In this document: positions 1-7,619 of the stretch, in pieces
How positions within the stretch are numbered: the stretch's first letter is position 1
Layout of the letters: each line of letters opens with the position of its first letter
Assembly: GCF_000255115.2 (NCBI RefSeq)
Contig: NC_018068.1
Span: 3,319,977 to 3,383,976 of the forward strand
Reading direction: 5' to 3'
Length of the DNA stretch: 64,000 nt
Source: Desulfosporosinus acidiphilus SJ4
GTDB taxonomy: Bacteria > Bacillota > Desulfitobacteriia > Desulfitobacteriales > Desulfitobacteriaceae
The notes under the pieces: generated by a model
Told to the model about the DNA's origin: nothing
Databases searched by the model: none
The model's input: only the letters and a program-made list of their open reading frames with translations
Position numbers and translations under genes: made by a program

Positions 1-114
1 AGCTTAGCGACAGCTTAGCTGCACTTATACTAGCGGACGAAGACACTGTCTTCGCATGAATTAATTCTTCTTGCAGTAGTTAATCGAAGGTTATACTTTC
101 TGATCGTATAAAAA
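1..114 (+). repeat. Interspersed multi-hairpin repeat, copy 1 (cut by window edge)
   Basis: First of six related intergenic elements. It holds the 15-bp palindrome GAAGACACTGTCTTC at about 39-53, then the shared blocks CTTCTTGCAGTA and GGTTATACTTTCTGAT, and ends in TATAAAAAA. The A-run merges directly into the terminator of the leftward rubredoxin gene. The left part may be missing because the window starts here. Confidence 0.8.
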
Positions 115-153
115 AGGGGTATCTCAAAGCAAGCTTTGTGACACCCCTTTTTT
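110..153 (-). terminator. Intrinsic terminator of rubredoxin gene
   Basis: A GC-capped hairpin (GGGGT..CAAAGC / GCTTTG..ACACCCC, 116-148) is flanked by an A-run on the left and a T-run on the right, so it can stop transcription on both strands. It lies 30 bp past the rubredoxin stop codon. Confidence 0.8.
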
Positions 154-182
154 ATTATCCGCAACTATGTTGTCCGTTCAGT

Positions 183-344
183 TTAATCGGCAACTTCAAA
201 TTCGCTTTTGGCCACACCACAAAGCGGGCAAACCCAATCATCCGGAATATCCTCAAAAGCGGTACCCGGTTCAATTCCTGAATCCGGGTCTCCCAGTTGA
301 GGATCATAAACATAACCACAAGCACTGCAAACGTATTTTTTCAT
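183..344 (-). CDS. Rubredoxin
   Basis: A 53-residue rubredoxin, an Fe(SCys)4 one-electron carrier of the cytoplasm. The translation starts [15 protein letters not shown] and shows both metal-binding CxxCG knuckles (CSACG near residue 6 and CPLCG near residue 39), with the conserved DDWVCPLCG context. The length is that of a classical rubredoxin. A GGAGG site lies 6 bp before the ATG. It appears monocistronic, with its own terminator downstream. In strict anaerobes rubredoxins feed electrons to oxygen- or superoxide-detoxifying enzymes; no such partner is next to it, so the specific partner is unknown. Confidence 0.95.
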   Translation of the reverse strand: MKKYVCSACGYVYDPQLGDPDSGIEPGTAFEDIPDDWVCPLCGVAKSEFEVAD

Positions 345-436
345 GATCAAACCTCCAATTGATGTTAAATATCATTGTTATCATATCATTATTATAATAA
401 CATTATTCTGCTAAAATTGCTCTTCATCTTAATGTT

Positions 437-883
437 CTATATTAAAATCTTTGTCAAGGAAATATTATAGTTCCTTAACACATAATCAATAAACTCCTCA
501 GCACAGTGACAGGGTTCACGATGTTCACAAAAGCCAACTTCAAGTTTGCCGACGAGATGATGCTGTAAAACATGTACATTAACATATAAATGACTTACCC
601 TTTGACTAACCGCTAAAAAATATCTTACCGCCAAATAAAACAAGACTAACAAGCAGAGACTGAAGAGTATTCCGAAATTGGGTAATAACCATGGTATACT
701 GACGATGCAGACCCCAATAATCATCAACAACAGCATCCCAATAATCTCTCTGAGCTTTGCGCTTTTCCATTCATAATAACGTCTGAGGAATTCATAAAAT
801 AAATTGGCAAAATTGGTTGATGGCACCGGAAGATTCATGGGTACTGCTGGTTTTGGGAACAGGAGATGATCGTAGATTCCCAA
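437..883 (-). CDS. Small membrane protein of unknown function
   Basis: 148 residues starting at a TTG with a GGGGGAG site 6 bp upstream. Two adjacent hydrophobic stretches at about residues 47-66 and 71-90 look like a transmembrane hairpin. A soluble C-terminal tail follows and contains a Cys/His cluster (FCEHREPCHC, about residues 118-127) that could bind a metal or form disulfides. I do not recognise a family. It lies downstream of the lactate operon but is separated from it by a terminator, so it probably has its own promoter. Its function cannot be inferred. Confidence 0.6.
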   Translation of the reverse strand: MGIYDHLLFPKPAVPMNLPVPSTNFANLFYEFLRRYYEWKSAKLREIIGMLLLMIIGVCIVSIPWLLPNFGILFSLCLLVLFYLAVRYFLAVSQRVSHLYVNVHVLQHHLVGKLEVGFCEHREPCHCAEEFIDYVLRNYNISLTKILI

Positions 884-1040
884 GGTATCTCCCCCTCTAG
901 TTTATATTCAATCTGCGGAAAGAATTAACAATATAATTATATTATCCCCCTTTACCATTCTACCCTTCCATATAAAATTCCTTCACGCATTTAGAATCTC
1001 TAAACTCTTTTCTTTGATACCGCTTGGATCGTGGAGGTCT

Positions 1041-1077
1041 AAAAAAAAGCCTCTGAGCATAATCTTCTCAGAGGCTT
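1041..1077 (-). terminator. Intrinsic terminator downstream of lutB / candidate RNA
   Basis: A perfect 11-bp stem (AAGCCTCTGAG / CTCAGAGGCTT) is followed on the - strand by eight T residues. It lies about 280 bp past the lutB stop, so it may end a separate small RNA rather than the operon itself. Confidence 0.85.
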
Positions 1078-1300
1078 CAGCCAAATCTCAGCGTTTGCTA
1101 CGACCCGCTCTGTTTTACAGAGGTGCATAAACTGAGACATCCTTTCTCGGTGCTGCAGCACCGGAGAAACAGAACATATGGCAAGAAATCAGGAACCATG
1201 GTTTTCCTTGTCCTTTTGATTTCATTCGTTTCGAGGCTAATTATTTAGCCTGTTCATGCCGGACAAAGTATCCATTCCTATCTACTTATTCGCGCTGATC
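1041..1300 (-). ncRNA. Candidate structured RNA, unassigned
   Basis: The gap between lutB and the 148-aa gene has no convincing ORF. On the - strand it contains a series of stems: CTTTGTCC/GGACAAGG enclosing AGGCTAA/TTAGCCT; a hairpin TTTCT-CGGTGC/GCACCG-AGAAA near 1145-1172; a CTCAG/CTGAG stem near 1086-1137 enclosing CTCTGT/ACAGAG; and finally a strong terminator. This layout fits an independent small RNA or a long 3' leader. It did not match the conserved cores of the T-box, SAM, cobalamin, c-di-GMP-I, fluoride or purine riboswitches that I checked by eye. No promoter was identified with confidence. Confidence 0.35.
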
Positions 1301-1355
1301 ATAAGAAATTCCTTGAACGAAAAAAGATAACTTTTGGTAACTATTGTAGAATTAA

Positions 1356-3527
1356 CTATTTCTTGTTTCCTTTTTGCTTCTTTTTATTACGCTTTTCGAA
1401 AAGAAGTTCGGCAGTATGAATCACTTTAATATTAGGGTTTCGTTTATCCAATCCACCGGAAATTTGCATCAAACATCCGGGACAATCCACGGCTACGACT
1501 TCAGCCCCCGTTTCCTCAATATTATTAAGCTTTCGCTCCAAAATTGGTTCAGACAGTTCCGGGAATTTGATGGAGTACGAACCTGCAAATCCGCAGCAAC
1601 GATCAGACTCTTTCATTTCGATGAGCTCAACCCCTTTTGTATCACTCAGAAGTTTACGTTGCTCAGCGAAGACACCCATTTTTCTTTTCAGGTGACAGGA
1701 ATCGTGATAAGTAACTTTCAGCGGTACACCATCTCCACCTGGTTCAAGACCTCCCAGATCCGAAAGCAATTTGGAAAAGTCGAAGGATTTACGGCTTAAC
1801 TCAGCAGCCCGAGCAGCTAAAGCAGGATCGTCTTCAACGAGTTCCAGAAAACTATCTTTAAGAGCGTGGGTACAGGTTGGGCAGGCACTTACCACATAGT
1901 CAACATTTTCAGCATCGAGAGCTTCAATGTTCATTTTAGCCAGTTTTCGTGCATTGTTGCGGTCACCCATATAGGTAGCCGGAGCACCGCAACAAGATTG
2001 CCCCTCTGGGAAAACAACTTCATATCCTTTTTCATTGAGAGCACTGATGACTCCTTCGCCGATCCGAGGGTAAACAAAGTCAATTAAGCACCCTGAATAG
2101 AGAGCAACCTTTCCTTTTGGGCTTTTAACGTCTTGTTTAATCGTTTTAAATACATCACGGAATGGTATATCCGCTACCGCCGGCAAGCTCTTCTTTTCAG
2201 TCATGCCCGATAAAAATAGCGGCAAGTGGCGAATGACCGGCTGTCCTTTGGTAAATGGTTTTTGCGCTTTGGAAGCTACCCGTAACAACGAATGGAATAA
2301 CCGTCGATTGGAAACAACATCTAAAGCAAACTTTTGGGTAAAAGGCAACCCTTGTTTTTCTCCCATGCGGTTGCGAAGTTCTAAGATCATTTCGGGGATA
2401 TCTAAATTTCCCGGACACACTTCGGAACATTTCCCGCACTGAAGACAAAGATTCTGGGGATTTTTGGCATCATTTTCTGAGTTTAAGAAATTTGTTAAGA
2501 TGGTTCCGATTCCACCGGTATAGATATGACCGTAAACATGACCGCCTACAAGTTGAAAAGCAGGACACACATTGAGACAGGAGGCACATCGTATACATTG
2601 GAATGTTTTTTTGAACTTCGGATCGTTATACATTTTACGCCGCCCATTATCCATGAGAATAATGTGGAACTCTTTGTCCTTTACTGAACCGTCTTGATAA
2701 TAGGCAGGTGTCGGGCCTGTAACCATAGTTACATAACTCGTGATTTGCTGTGCAGTAGCACTTCTGGGCAACGCTTGCAAAATATGCGTAGCATCTTCAA
2801 ATTTTGGCACGAGTTTTTCAATACCTACGAGGAAAACATGAACCCGAGGCAAGGTTGATGTGAGCCGGGCATTTCCTTCATTGGTAACCATCATTAAAGT
2901 ACCAGTTTCAGCGATAGCCATATTCGCTCCGGAAATCCCCATATCTGCCTCGAGAAATTTTTTACGGAGTTCAACTCGAGCTGTTTTAACCAGCTCTGTG
3001 ATAACAGGTTGACTTACCCTATCCAAATGCCCCGAAAAAACATCTGCGACCTCTTCTTTCGTCATATGGATTGCCGGCATAACCATATGCGAGGGATGTT
3101 GCCCGGCAAGCTGAAGTATCCATTCACCCAAGTCTGATTCTTGAACATCGATTCCTTCAGCCATTAATGCTTTGTTTAACGAAATTTCTTCTGAAGCCAT
3201 TGACTTCGATTTAACAACACGTTTAACGCCTTGTTGTTTTGCCAAATCACTGATATACTTTTTGGCATCTTCCCCACTAGCTGCGCGGAAAACTTTTGCC
3301 CCTCTTGCAGTAGCCGCCTTTTCAAATTGATCGATCATCTCATCCAAGTGACTGGCGGCATAGGATTTAACTTTAACAATATTTTCACGAATTGACGGAA
3401 AATCATATCCCTCGTATGCTTTTTCACGTGCAGTGATATAAGTATCTCCAAAACGACCTAAGGCACCGCGCAGCACATCATTCTCCAGTGCATCCGAAAT
3501 TTTCTTCTTAAATTGTTTATCTGCCAT
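1356..3527 (-). CDS. Lactate-oxidation Fe-S protein, LutB-LutA fusion
   Basis: 723 residues. It combines parts that are separate in Bacillus LutA and LutB, which together with LutC oxidise L-lactate to pyruvate. Residues about 70-300 form a LUD domain (AETGTLMMVTNEGNARL near 206-222). Two 4Fe-4S motifs follow (CIRCASCLNVCP near 311 and CLQCGKCSEVCP near 361). Two cysteine-rich CCG domains come last (SGCLIDF near 478 with SCCGAP near 511, and DSCHLKR near 609 with RCCGFAGS near 643), as in LutA/HdrB-type proteins. The ATG has a GGGAG site. lutC lies 21 bp upstream, so the two are co-transcribed. The electron acceptor is not visible here. The exact hydroxy-acid substrate is inferred from family knowledge. 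Confidence 0.85.
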   Translation of the reverse strand: MADKQFKKKISDALENDVLRGALGRFGDTYITAREKAYEGYDFPSIRENIVKVKSYAASHLDEMIDQFEKAATARGAKVFRAASGEDAKKYISDLAKQQGVKRVVKSKSMASEEISLNKALMAEGIDVQESDLGEWILQLAGQHPSHMVMPAIHMTKEEVADVFSGHLDRVSQPVITELVKTARVELRKKFLEADMGISGANMAIAETGTLMMVTNEGNARLTSTLPRVHVFLVGIEKLVPKFEDATHILQALPRSATAQQITSYVTMVTGPTPAYYQDGSVKDKEFHIILMDNGRRKMYNDPKFKKTFQCIRCASCLNVCPAFQLVGGHVYGHIYTGGIGTILTNFLNSENDAKNPQNLCLQCGKCSEVCPGNLDIPEMILELRNRMGEKQGLPFTQKFALDVVSNRRLFHSLLRVASKAQKPFTKGQPVIRHLPLFLSGMTEKKSLPAVADIPFRDVFKTIKQDVKSPKGKVALYSGCLIDFVYPRIGEGVISALNEKGYEVVFPEGQSCCGAPATYMGDRNNARKLAKMNIEALDAENVDYVVSACPTCTHALKDSFLELVEDDPALAARAAELSRKSFDFSKLLSDLGGLEPGGDGVPLKVTYHDSCHLKRKMGVFAEQRKLLSDTKGVELIEMKESDRCCGFAGSYSIKFPELSEPILERKLNNIEETGAEVVAVDCPGCLMQISGGLDKRNPNIKVIHTAELLFEKRNKKKQKGNKK

Positions 3528-3548
3528 TTAGACCACTCCCTCTCCCAA

Positions 3549-4106
3549 TTAATCCACGAAAACAACGACGAGCTGTTTGGGACCATGTACTCCAATTGTC
3601 AAAACCCGCTCAATATCCGATGTTCTGCTAGGTCCTGTGATAAAACCCACAAATCCAGGAATTTGAGGAAGTTGATGAATTGTTGACATTGTTTCCGCTA
3701 AAGTCGGTATCAAGGACTCCGTCCGTACCAAAGCAACATGGATTGGGACTAGCGTCGAGCATAAGCGTTGATCAACATTGGCATCTTCATCTGCCTGAAC
3801 TAAAGTACCTAATTCAGCAATAGCATAGGAAACTTGAGTAATTCCGGCATGAGCATCAGGGGTAACTTCTCGAAAATTGCTGGTTATAACATCTATGTTC
3901 ATGTCTTTAAATTGCTGGGCCAAATTCCCCTTTTGTGATATTTCACCTTCTAAAAGAGCAACATTTTGTACACCTTTTTCTTTCAAGATAGTACCTATCA
4001 GTTTTCCGGCTTCCTCTTCCGTATCTGCGCGGTAACATTCTCCTGATACTGCTTCCAATTTTGCTTTAAATTTTTCATATAATTCATTAGAACGAGCATT
4101 TGCCAT
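3549..4106 (-). CDS. lutC: Lactate utilization protein LutC-like (LUD domain)
   Basis: 185 residues, a stand-alone LUD-domain protein of LutC/YkgG type. The family signature region AIAELGTLVQADEDANVDQRLCSTLVPIHVALV is visible in the middle third (quoted here only as the segment from about residue 90 to 122), followed by TGPSRTSDIERVLTIGVHGP, which is typical of LutC. It is the first gene of the operon and has a perfect GGAGG 8 bp before its ATG. It acts with the downstream LutB-LutA fusion in L-lactate oxidation in the cytoplasm. A palindromic GntR-type operator and a promoter precede it. Confidence 0.85.
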   Translation of the reverse strand: MANARSNELYEKFKAKLEAVSGECYRADTEEEAGKLIGTILKEKGVQNVALLEGEISQKGNLAQQFKDMNIDVITSNFREVTPDAHAGITQVSYAIAELGTLVQADEDANVDQRLCSTLVPIHVALVRTESLIPTLAETMSTIHQLPQIPGFVGFITGPSRTSDIERVLTIGVHGPKQLVVVFVD

Positions 4107-4175
4107 AGAGGTATCCTCCTCAATGTTTTTTCTTCATACGATCGCTGGCTAGTTATTAGACAAAAGTATCCAATC

Positions 4176-4186
4176 TGGTCAGACCA
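4176..4186. promoter_or_regulatory. Candidate GntR/FadR-subfamily operator of lutC-lutB
   Basis: The perfect palindrome TGGT-CAG-ACCA lies 70 bp before the lutC start and 17 bp downstream of the predicted -10. FadR-subfamily regulators (LutR, LldR, PdhR) bind TGGTnnnACCA-like sites. No gntR gene is in the window, so the regulator would be encoded elsewhere. Confidence 0.5.
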
Positions 4187-4202
4187 TCATACCATTAATT
4201 TT

Positions 4203-4231
4203 ATTTTAAGATATAATATAATAAAAAACAA
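4203..4231 (-). promoter_or_regulatory. Predicted sigma-A promoter of lutC-lutB
   Basis: On the - strand, a TTGTTT -35 (4226-4231) and a TAAAAT -10 (4203-4208) are separated by 17 bp. The match is moderate in a very AT-rich stretch, so other promoter placements are possible. The operator palindrome lies just downstream, where bound repressor would block initiation. Confidence 0.4.
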
Positions 4232-4440
4232 TACCCAGTTCTAAAATTTCAAATAATTATGATTAAAATTTCAAGTTTTTATACAAATTATGTAGCTAAC
4301 TAAAATAAGAACGAGAATGAATTATAAACGTTGGTAAATCTTATCTCATTGAATAAATTCGTCAATTATAAACCTTACATAATAAAATCTCCTATAAATT
4401 GCCCATTGATTTTCGACAAAATATGAGTTATGTTTAACTA

Positions 4441-4510
4441 AGTAAAGTCTTGTAGACTTCACTCTTGTAGACGTTGCGCATATGGAGGTTTCCGGACGCG
4501 GAAATCCTCC
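4441..4510. other. Two inverted repeats in the lutC / tRNA-Ala intergenic region
   Basis: The roughly 500 bp between lutC and the tRNA has no gene. It holds two hairpin-forming repeats: AGTaAAGTC/GACTTcACT at 4441-4463 and GGAGG-TTTCC/GGAAA-CCTCC at 4484-4510. Neither has a clear T-run. They may be decayed repeat or terminator remnants; no function is assigned. Confidence 0.35.
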
Positions 4511-4581
4511 AAGTCCCTTCCATTAATCCCAATGTATTTATCCCAAGTATCCCAAGTAATTAGATAATATAACTTTACTGC

Positions 4582-4609
4582 TTGCATTTTTATTTTTTCG
4601 GAATATAAT
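4582..4609 (+). promoter_or_regulatory. Promoter of tRNA-Ala gene
   Basis: TTGCAT (4582-4587) and a perfect TATAAT (4604-4609) are separated by 16 bp. The -10 ends 11 bp before the mature tRNA 5' end, leaving a short leader for RNase P. Confidence 0.65.
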
Positions 4610-4620
4610 TAGAAGTTGTT

Positions 4621-4696
4621 GGGGGTATAGCTCAGCTGGGAGAGCGCTAGATTCGCATTTTAGAGGCCAGCGGTTCGATCCCGCTTACCTCCACCA
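4621..4696 (+). tRNA. tRNA-Ala (anticodon CGC)
   Basis: 76 nt with encoded CCA. The acceptor stem GGGGGTA/TACCTCC carries the G3-U70 wobble pair that is the alanine identity element. The D-arm AGCTCAGCTGGGAGAGC and the T-arm AGCGG-TTCGATC-CCGCT are canonical. The anticodon loop TTCGCAT gives anticodon CGC, reading GCG codons. The anticodon stem CTAGA/TTTAG is weak (one G-U pair and three A-U pairs), which may mean reduced activity or recent change of an Ala(TGC) gene. It stands alone, with its own promoter and terminator. Confidence 0.9.
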
Positions 4697-4711
4697 AAAA
4701 AACAATCATGG

Positions 4712-4746
4712 AGCGGGTTTGAGAGAACACCGCTTCTATTTTTTTA
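4712..4746 (+). terminator. Terminator of tRNA-Ala gene
   Basis: AGCGG-GTT...AAC-A-CCGCT hairpin (4712-4734) followed by TTCTATTTTTTT on the + strand, 15 bp after the encoded CCA. Confidence 0.7.
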
Positions 4747-4902
4747 CAATTAAAGAGGCTTGACACAAAATTTGACCACAACGGGGTTGAGAATAGACAT
4801 CTGCAAACATGACGAAATGACATAAGCTAAGGGTTACAGAATTTTGGGAGTGTCGAAAACGAACTTGAGTAGTTCGAGGAACGCTCCTTTTTTGCTCCAT
4901 AA

Positions 4903-5044
4903 AGAAAACTAAGCTGGCGCTAAGCCTCCGGCGAAGCGGCAGCTTAGTTGCACGTATGCCAGAAGGCGAAGACACTGTCTTCGCACGAATTAGCTCTTCT
5001 TGCAGTATATAACCAAAGGTTATACTTTCCGATAGTATAAAAAA
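4903..5044 (+). repeat. Interspersed multi-hairpin repeat, copy 2 (longest type)
   Basis: A full-length example of about 142 bp. It starts AAGAAAACTAAGC, then has a GC-rich inverted repeat (AAGCTGGCGC..GCGGCAGCTT, 4910-4943), the GAAGACACTGTCTTC palindrome, the 17-bp palindrome TATAACCAAAGGTTATA, and an overlapping TATACT..AGTATA stem ending in an A-run. It sits between the tRNA-Ala terminator and the 3' end of the MFS gene. Nothing else was seen in 4747-5118. Confidence 0.85.
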
Positions 5045-5118
5045 ACCATGCTCCCGCACGCGTTCAGAGTAGGTATCCACAGGTCGCAATTTATATACTT
5101 TCCTAAGTAAAAATACAA

Positions 5119-5142
5119 CTGCAGACCCCGAAGAATCTGCAG
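5119..5142 (-). terminator. Likely terminator of MFS transporter gene
   Basis: A perfect CTGCAGA/TCTGCAG stem with a 10-base loop is followed on the - strand by TTGTATTTTTAC. It lies about 160 bp past the MFS stop codon; the distance lowers certainty. Confidence 0.5.
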
Positions 5143-5301
5143 CTGGCGTATAACTAAGTTATACCAATAACAGCATTACACAAAAATAATTTTACAGAAT
5201 TAAATACTTACTATCAATTAGTTTTGCCAAAAGAGAAACAATGTATCAAAGTATCGGTGGTAATAATATCAACACAAAGGATTGGTAAACTTACAGAGAA
5301 A

Positions 5302-6561
5302 TCAAACTGCTAAGGTTTTGCTTTCTTCTTGCACTTTTGAACCCGGAAGCATCGTGTAGTAGATAATCGCACCAACAAAAGCTAGAATTCCTGCTAGGAT
5401 CAAAGCGCTATTGAAGGAATGGGTAGCCTGAACGAGTATCCCAGTAATAGTTGGGGCCAGGAAACCGCCGACATTACCGCCGAAGTTTTGGATAGAGGCA
5501 ACGGAAGCAGCCTGTCCTGCGGGAGCAATTTCCGAAGCAGCGGCCCAGGCGGCACCGTTGGAAAACATAACTCCAAATTCAGATATCGTCAAAAGGATTA
5601 GAGCTGTGAAGGCAGAATTTGCGTAAACCGCAGGAATAATGGTCATCGCCAGAATGAGCCCCAGGCTCATGGCAATTTTTCTGCCGTTCGGTGTCTTGCG
5701 TACCCAGAGATCTGAAGTCCTGCCGCCGAGGAAGGCACTGATCGTTCCGGCAATAAACGGCATCATCCCATAAATTCCGGAATGCAAGAGGGTCATATGG
5801 CGAGCCTGCACCAGGTAGGTCGGTAGCCAGGTGACAAAGACAAACATGATATAGAGCTGACAGGAGTAGCCGAGCATAAGACCCCAGGTCGACATCTTTT
5901 TAAACAGCTGTATCCAGGGCACTCGCGGTTGTTCCTGCAGCGTTGTAATGTCAGCGTCAATCAAGGCGTTTTCTGCTGCATTGACCCGTTTATTGTCTTT
6001 CCTGTCACGGTAAAGAACAAGCCAGAAAAGGAGCCAGATGAAACCGAGGGAACCGGTAATGATGAAAGACATTTGCCAACCAAAAGAACTCACGATCCAA
6101 GCAACCAGAGGGAGGGCAATAGCAGAGCCCATGTTTACTCCGGCAGTGAAAAATCCGGTTGCAATTCCTCTCTGCCGCCGGGGAATCCAGTCAGCGGCTG
6201 TCTTTGTCGCTGCCGGAAAAGCAGGCGCTTCACCTACACCCAAGATTAAGCGGAAGAAGTAGATCGAACCGAAGGAAGTACCCAAGGCTGTCGCCATCGA
6301 GGCGAGAGACCAGATAATGACAGACCAGATATAGGTCATCCTGGTTCCGATTTTGTCAATGAAAACACCAATTGGCATTTGCAAAAGTGCATACGTCAAA
6401 AGAAAAGCTGAAGAAATAGCGCCCATGGCCGCAGGTGTCCAGTTTAACTGTTTGGCAATGACCGGGAGCGCAACTGATAGATTAGTTCGGTCGAGATAAT
6501 TAATCGTTGTTGCGAAGAATAACAGGGTTATGACTTCCCAACGCACTTTTGTAGGTTTCAT
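5302..6561 (-). CDS. MFS transporter, anion:cation symporter (ACS) type
   Basis: 419 residues counted from the ATG at 6559-6561, which has GGGAGG 7 bp upstream; an in-frame upstream extension has no such site. About 12 hydrophobic segments are visible. The first is followed by NYLDRTNLSVALP, the hallmark of the ACS/phthalate-permease/hexuronate branch of the major facilitator superfamily, and GVGEAPAFPAATK follows around residue 110. Members import organic anions such as sugar acids, dicarboxylates or aromatic acids with protons. The CitA/DcuS-like two-component system immediately upstream supports a carboxylate substrate, but the substrate itself cannot be read from the sequence. Confidence 0.85.
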   Translation of the reverse strand: MKPTKVRWEVITLLFFATTINYLDRTNLSVALPVIAKQLNWTPAAMGAISSAFLLTYALLQMPIGVFIDKIGTRMTYIWSVIIWSLASMATALGTSFGSIYFFRLILGVGEAPAFPAATKTAADWIPRRQRGIATGFFTAGVNMGSAIALPLVAWIVSSFGWQMSFIITGSLGFIWLLFWLVLYRDRKDNKRVNAAENALIDADITTLQEQPRVPWIQLFKKMSTWGLMLGYSCQLYIMFVFVTWLPTYLVQARHMTLLHSGIYGMMPFIAGTISAFLGGRTSDLWVRKTPNGRKIAMSLGLILAMTIIPAVYANSAFTALILLTISEFGVMFSNGAAWAAASEIAPAGQAASVASIQNFGGNVGGFLAPTITGILVQATHSFNSALILAGILAFVGAIIYYTMLPGSKVQEESKTLAV

Positions 6562-6722
6562 TAAATATCCTCCCAATTCATTCTGAAGTTTGATGTGTAG
6601 TTTGAATTGAAACAACGGCTAATCTGTGTTACGGATATGCAGCAGTTCGTTCCAGAGTCTACTGTTTTCAGAATCTGAAAATTAAAAAACCTCCTTTTTG
6701 TATAGAAAATATACGCAACTTC

Positions 6723-6752
6723 ATATTAGCCGAAGTGGAGGACTATTGGCAA
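6723..6752 (-). promoter_or_regulatory. Predicted promoter of MFS gene
   Basis: In the 374-bp gap between the response regulator and the MFS gene, TTGCCA (6747-6752) and TAATAT (6723-6728) lie 18 bp apart on the - strand. AT-rich repeats upstream (about 6760-6810) could be response-regulator sites. I saw no terminator in the gap, so read-through from the kinase operon is possible. Confidence 0.4.
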
Positions 6753-6935
6753 TATTCTGTAAATTAAGAGTTATTTTCGTAGATAAAGAACTTTAAATTC
6801 ATTTTGCTCCCGAGAACTTTATCACCACAATTGTTCTTGGCTTGTTCTCTTCTTCAGATGCTTTTTAACTTAAAGGGCTGAGTTCTGCAATTTCGGTAGA
6901 AGGTATCACTGTGCGTTAAAAACGGACAATATCTC

Positions 6936-7619
6936 CTAGAAGTCCTTGAGTTTGAATTTATGCTGAGGCCGGCCGACTTTTCCATACTCGATCAAAAGTT
7001 CTAATTTTCCTTCCCGTTCCATGACATCAAGATATTTACGGACGGAAACCCGTGCCATCCCTAAAGATTCTGCTGCTTCATCTGCGGTGAAGTACTCTTC
7101 ACCGTTCTGGACAATGTGATTCCAAATTCGCTGAAATGTATATTTACTCAAACCCTTTTCCAAAGGCTTATCTGTTTCATCCTCCGCTCTTCCAGGCAGA
7201 ACGTAGCGATCCAAGGCATCCTGTTCTATGTAAATACTGTTTAGCAAGCTGTCGGCCCGCTCTTTATATTGCTGCATAGCATCTTTGAAACGTTCAAAGG
7301 TAAAAGGCTTGATTAGATAGTCGACCGCTCCAAAACGAAAGGCTTCCAGTACGCTCTCGCTGCGTTTGTCGGCTGTGATCAAAATAACATCGATGTGAAT
7401 TTCGTTGCTGCGCAGCCACTTGAGAAAGTCAATGCCGTTTTCTTTGGGGAGAAATAGATCGAGCAGGATCAAGTCAATCTTTTCCTTTTGTACATACTCT
7501 CTGGCTTCCGCCAAATTTGCGGCCGTTCCCACCAAATTAAAACCTGGAACTTTCTTGAGGAATTTTGTATTCACGTGGCTTACCATGGGGTCATCTTCTA
7601 CGATCAAAACATCAAACAT
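6936..7619 (-). CDS. Response regulator, CitB/DcuR (DctR) family
   Basis: 227 residues from an ATG preceded by GGGGAGGG; an in-frame upstream extension has no ribosome site and runs into the kinase gene. The receiver domain occupies residues 1-120, with acidic residues D9 and D10, phospho-acceptor D54 (LILLDLFLP) and a conserved K in IKPF. The C-terminal part carries a helix-turn-helix with the pattern YFTADEAAESLGMARVSVRKY, typical of citrate/malate regulators. Its start overlaps the kinase stop by 8 bp, indicating translational coupling. It probably activates the adjacent transporter gene in response to an external carboxylate. Confidence 0.9.
   Translation of the reverse strand: MFDVLIVEDDPMVSHVNTKFLKKVPGFNLVGTAANLAEAREYVQKEKIDLILLDLFLPKENGIDFLKWLRSNEIHIDVILITADKRSESVLEAFRFGAVDYLIKPFTFERFKDAMQQYKERADSLLNSIYIEQDALDRYVLPGRAEDETDKPLEKGLSKYTFQRIWNHIVQNGEEYFTADEAAESLGMARVSVRKYLDVMEREGKLELLIEYGKVGRPQHKFKLKDF

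Noticed and set aside
1081-1260. T-box or known riboswitch in the lutB downstream region
   Set aside because: No GGGTGGNACCGCG box or other core sequence was found, and no amino-acid or cofactor gene follows; kept only as an unassigned structured region.
1374-1799. 141-aa rightward ORF inside lutB
   Set aside because: It is antisense to a well-supported Fe-S protein gene, has no ribosome site, and its translation has no family features.
4736-5089. 117-aa leftward ORF
   Set aside because: It runs through repeat copy 2 and its hairpins; there is no ribosome site and its translation looks random.
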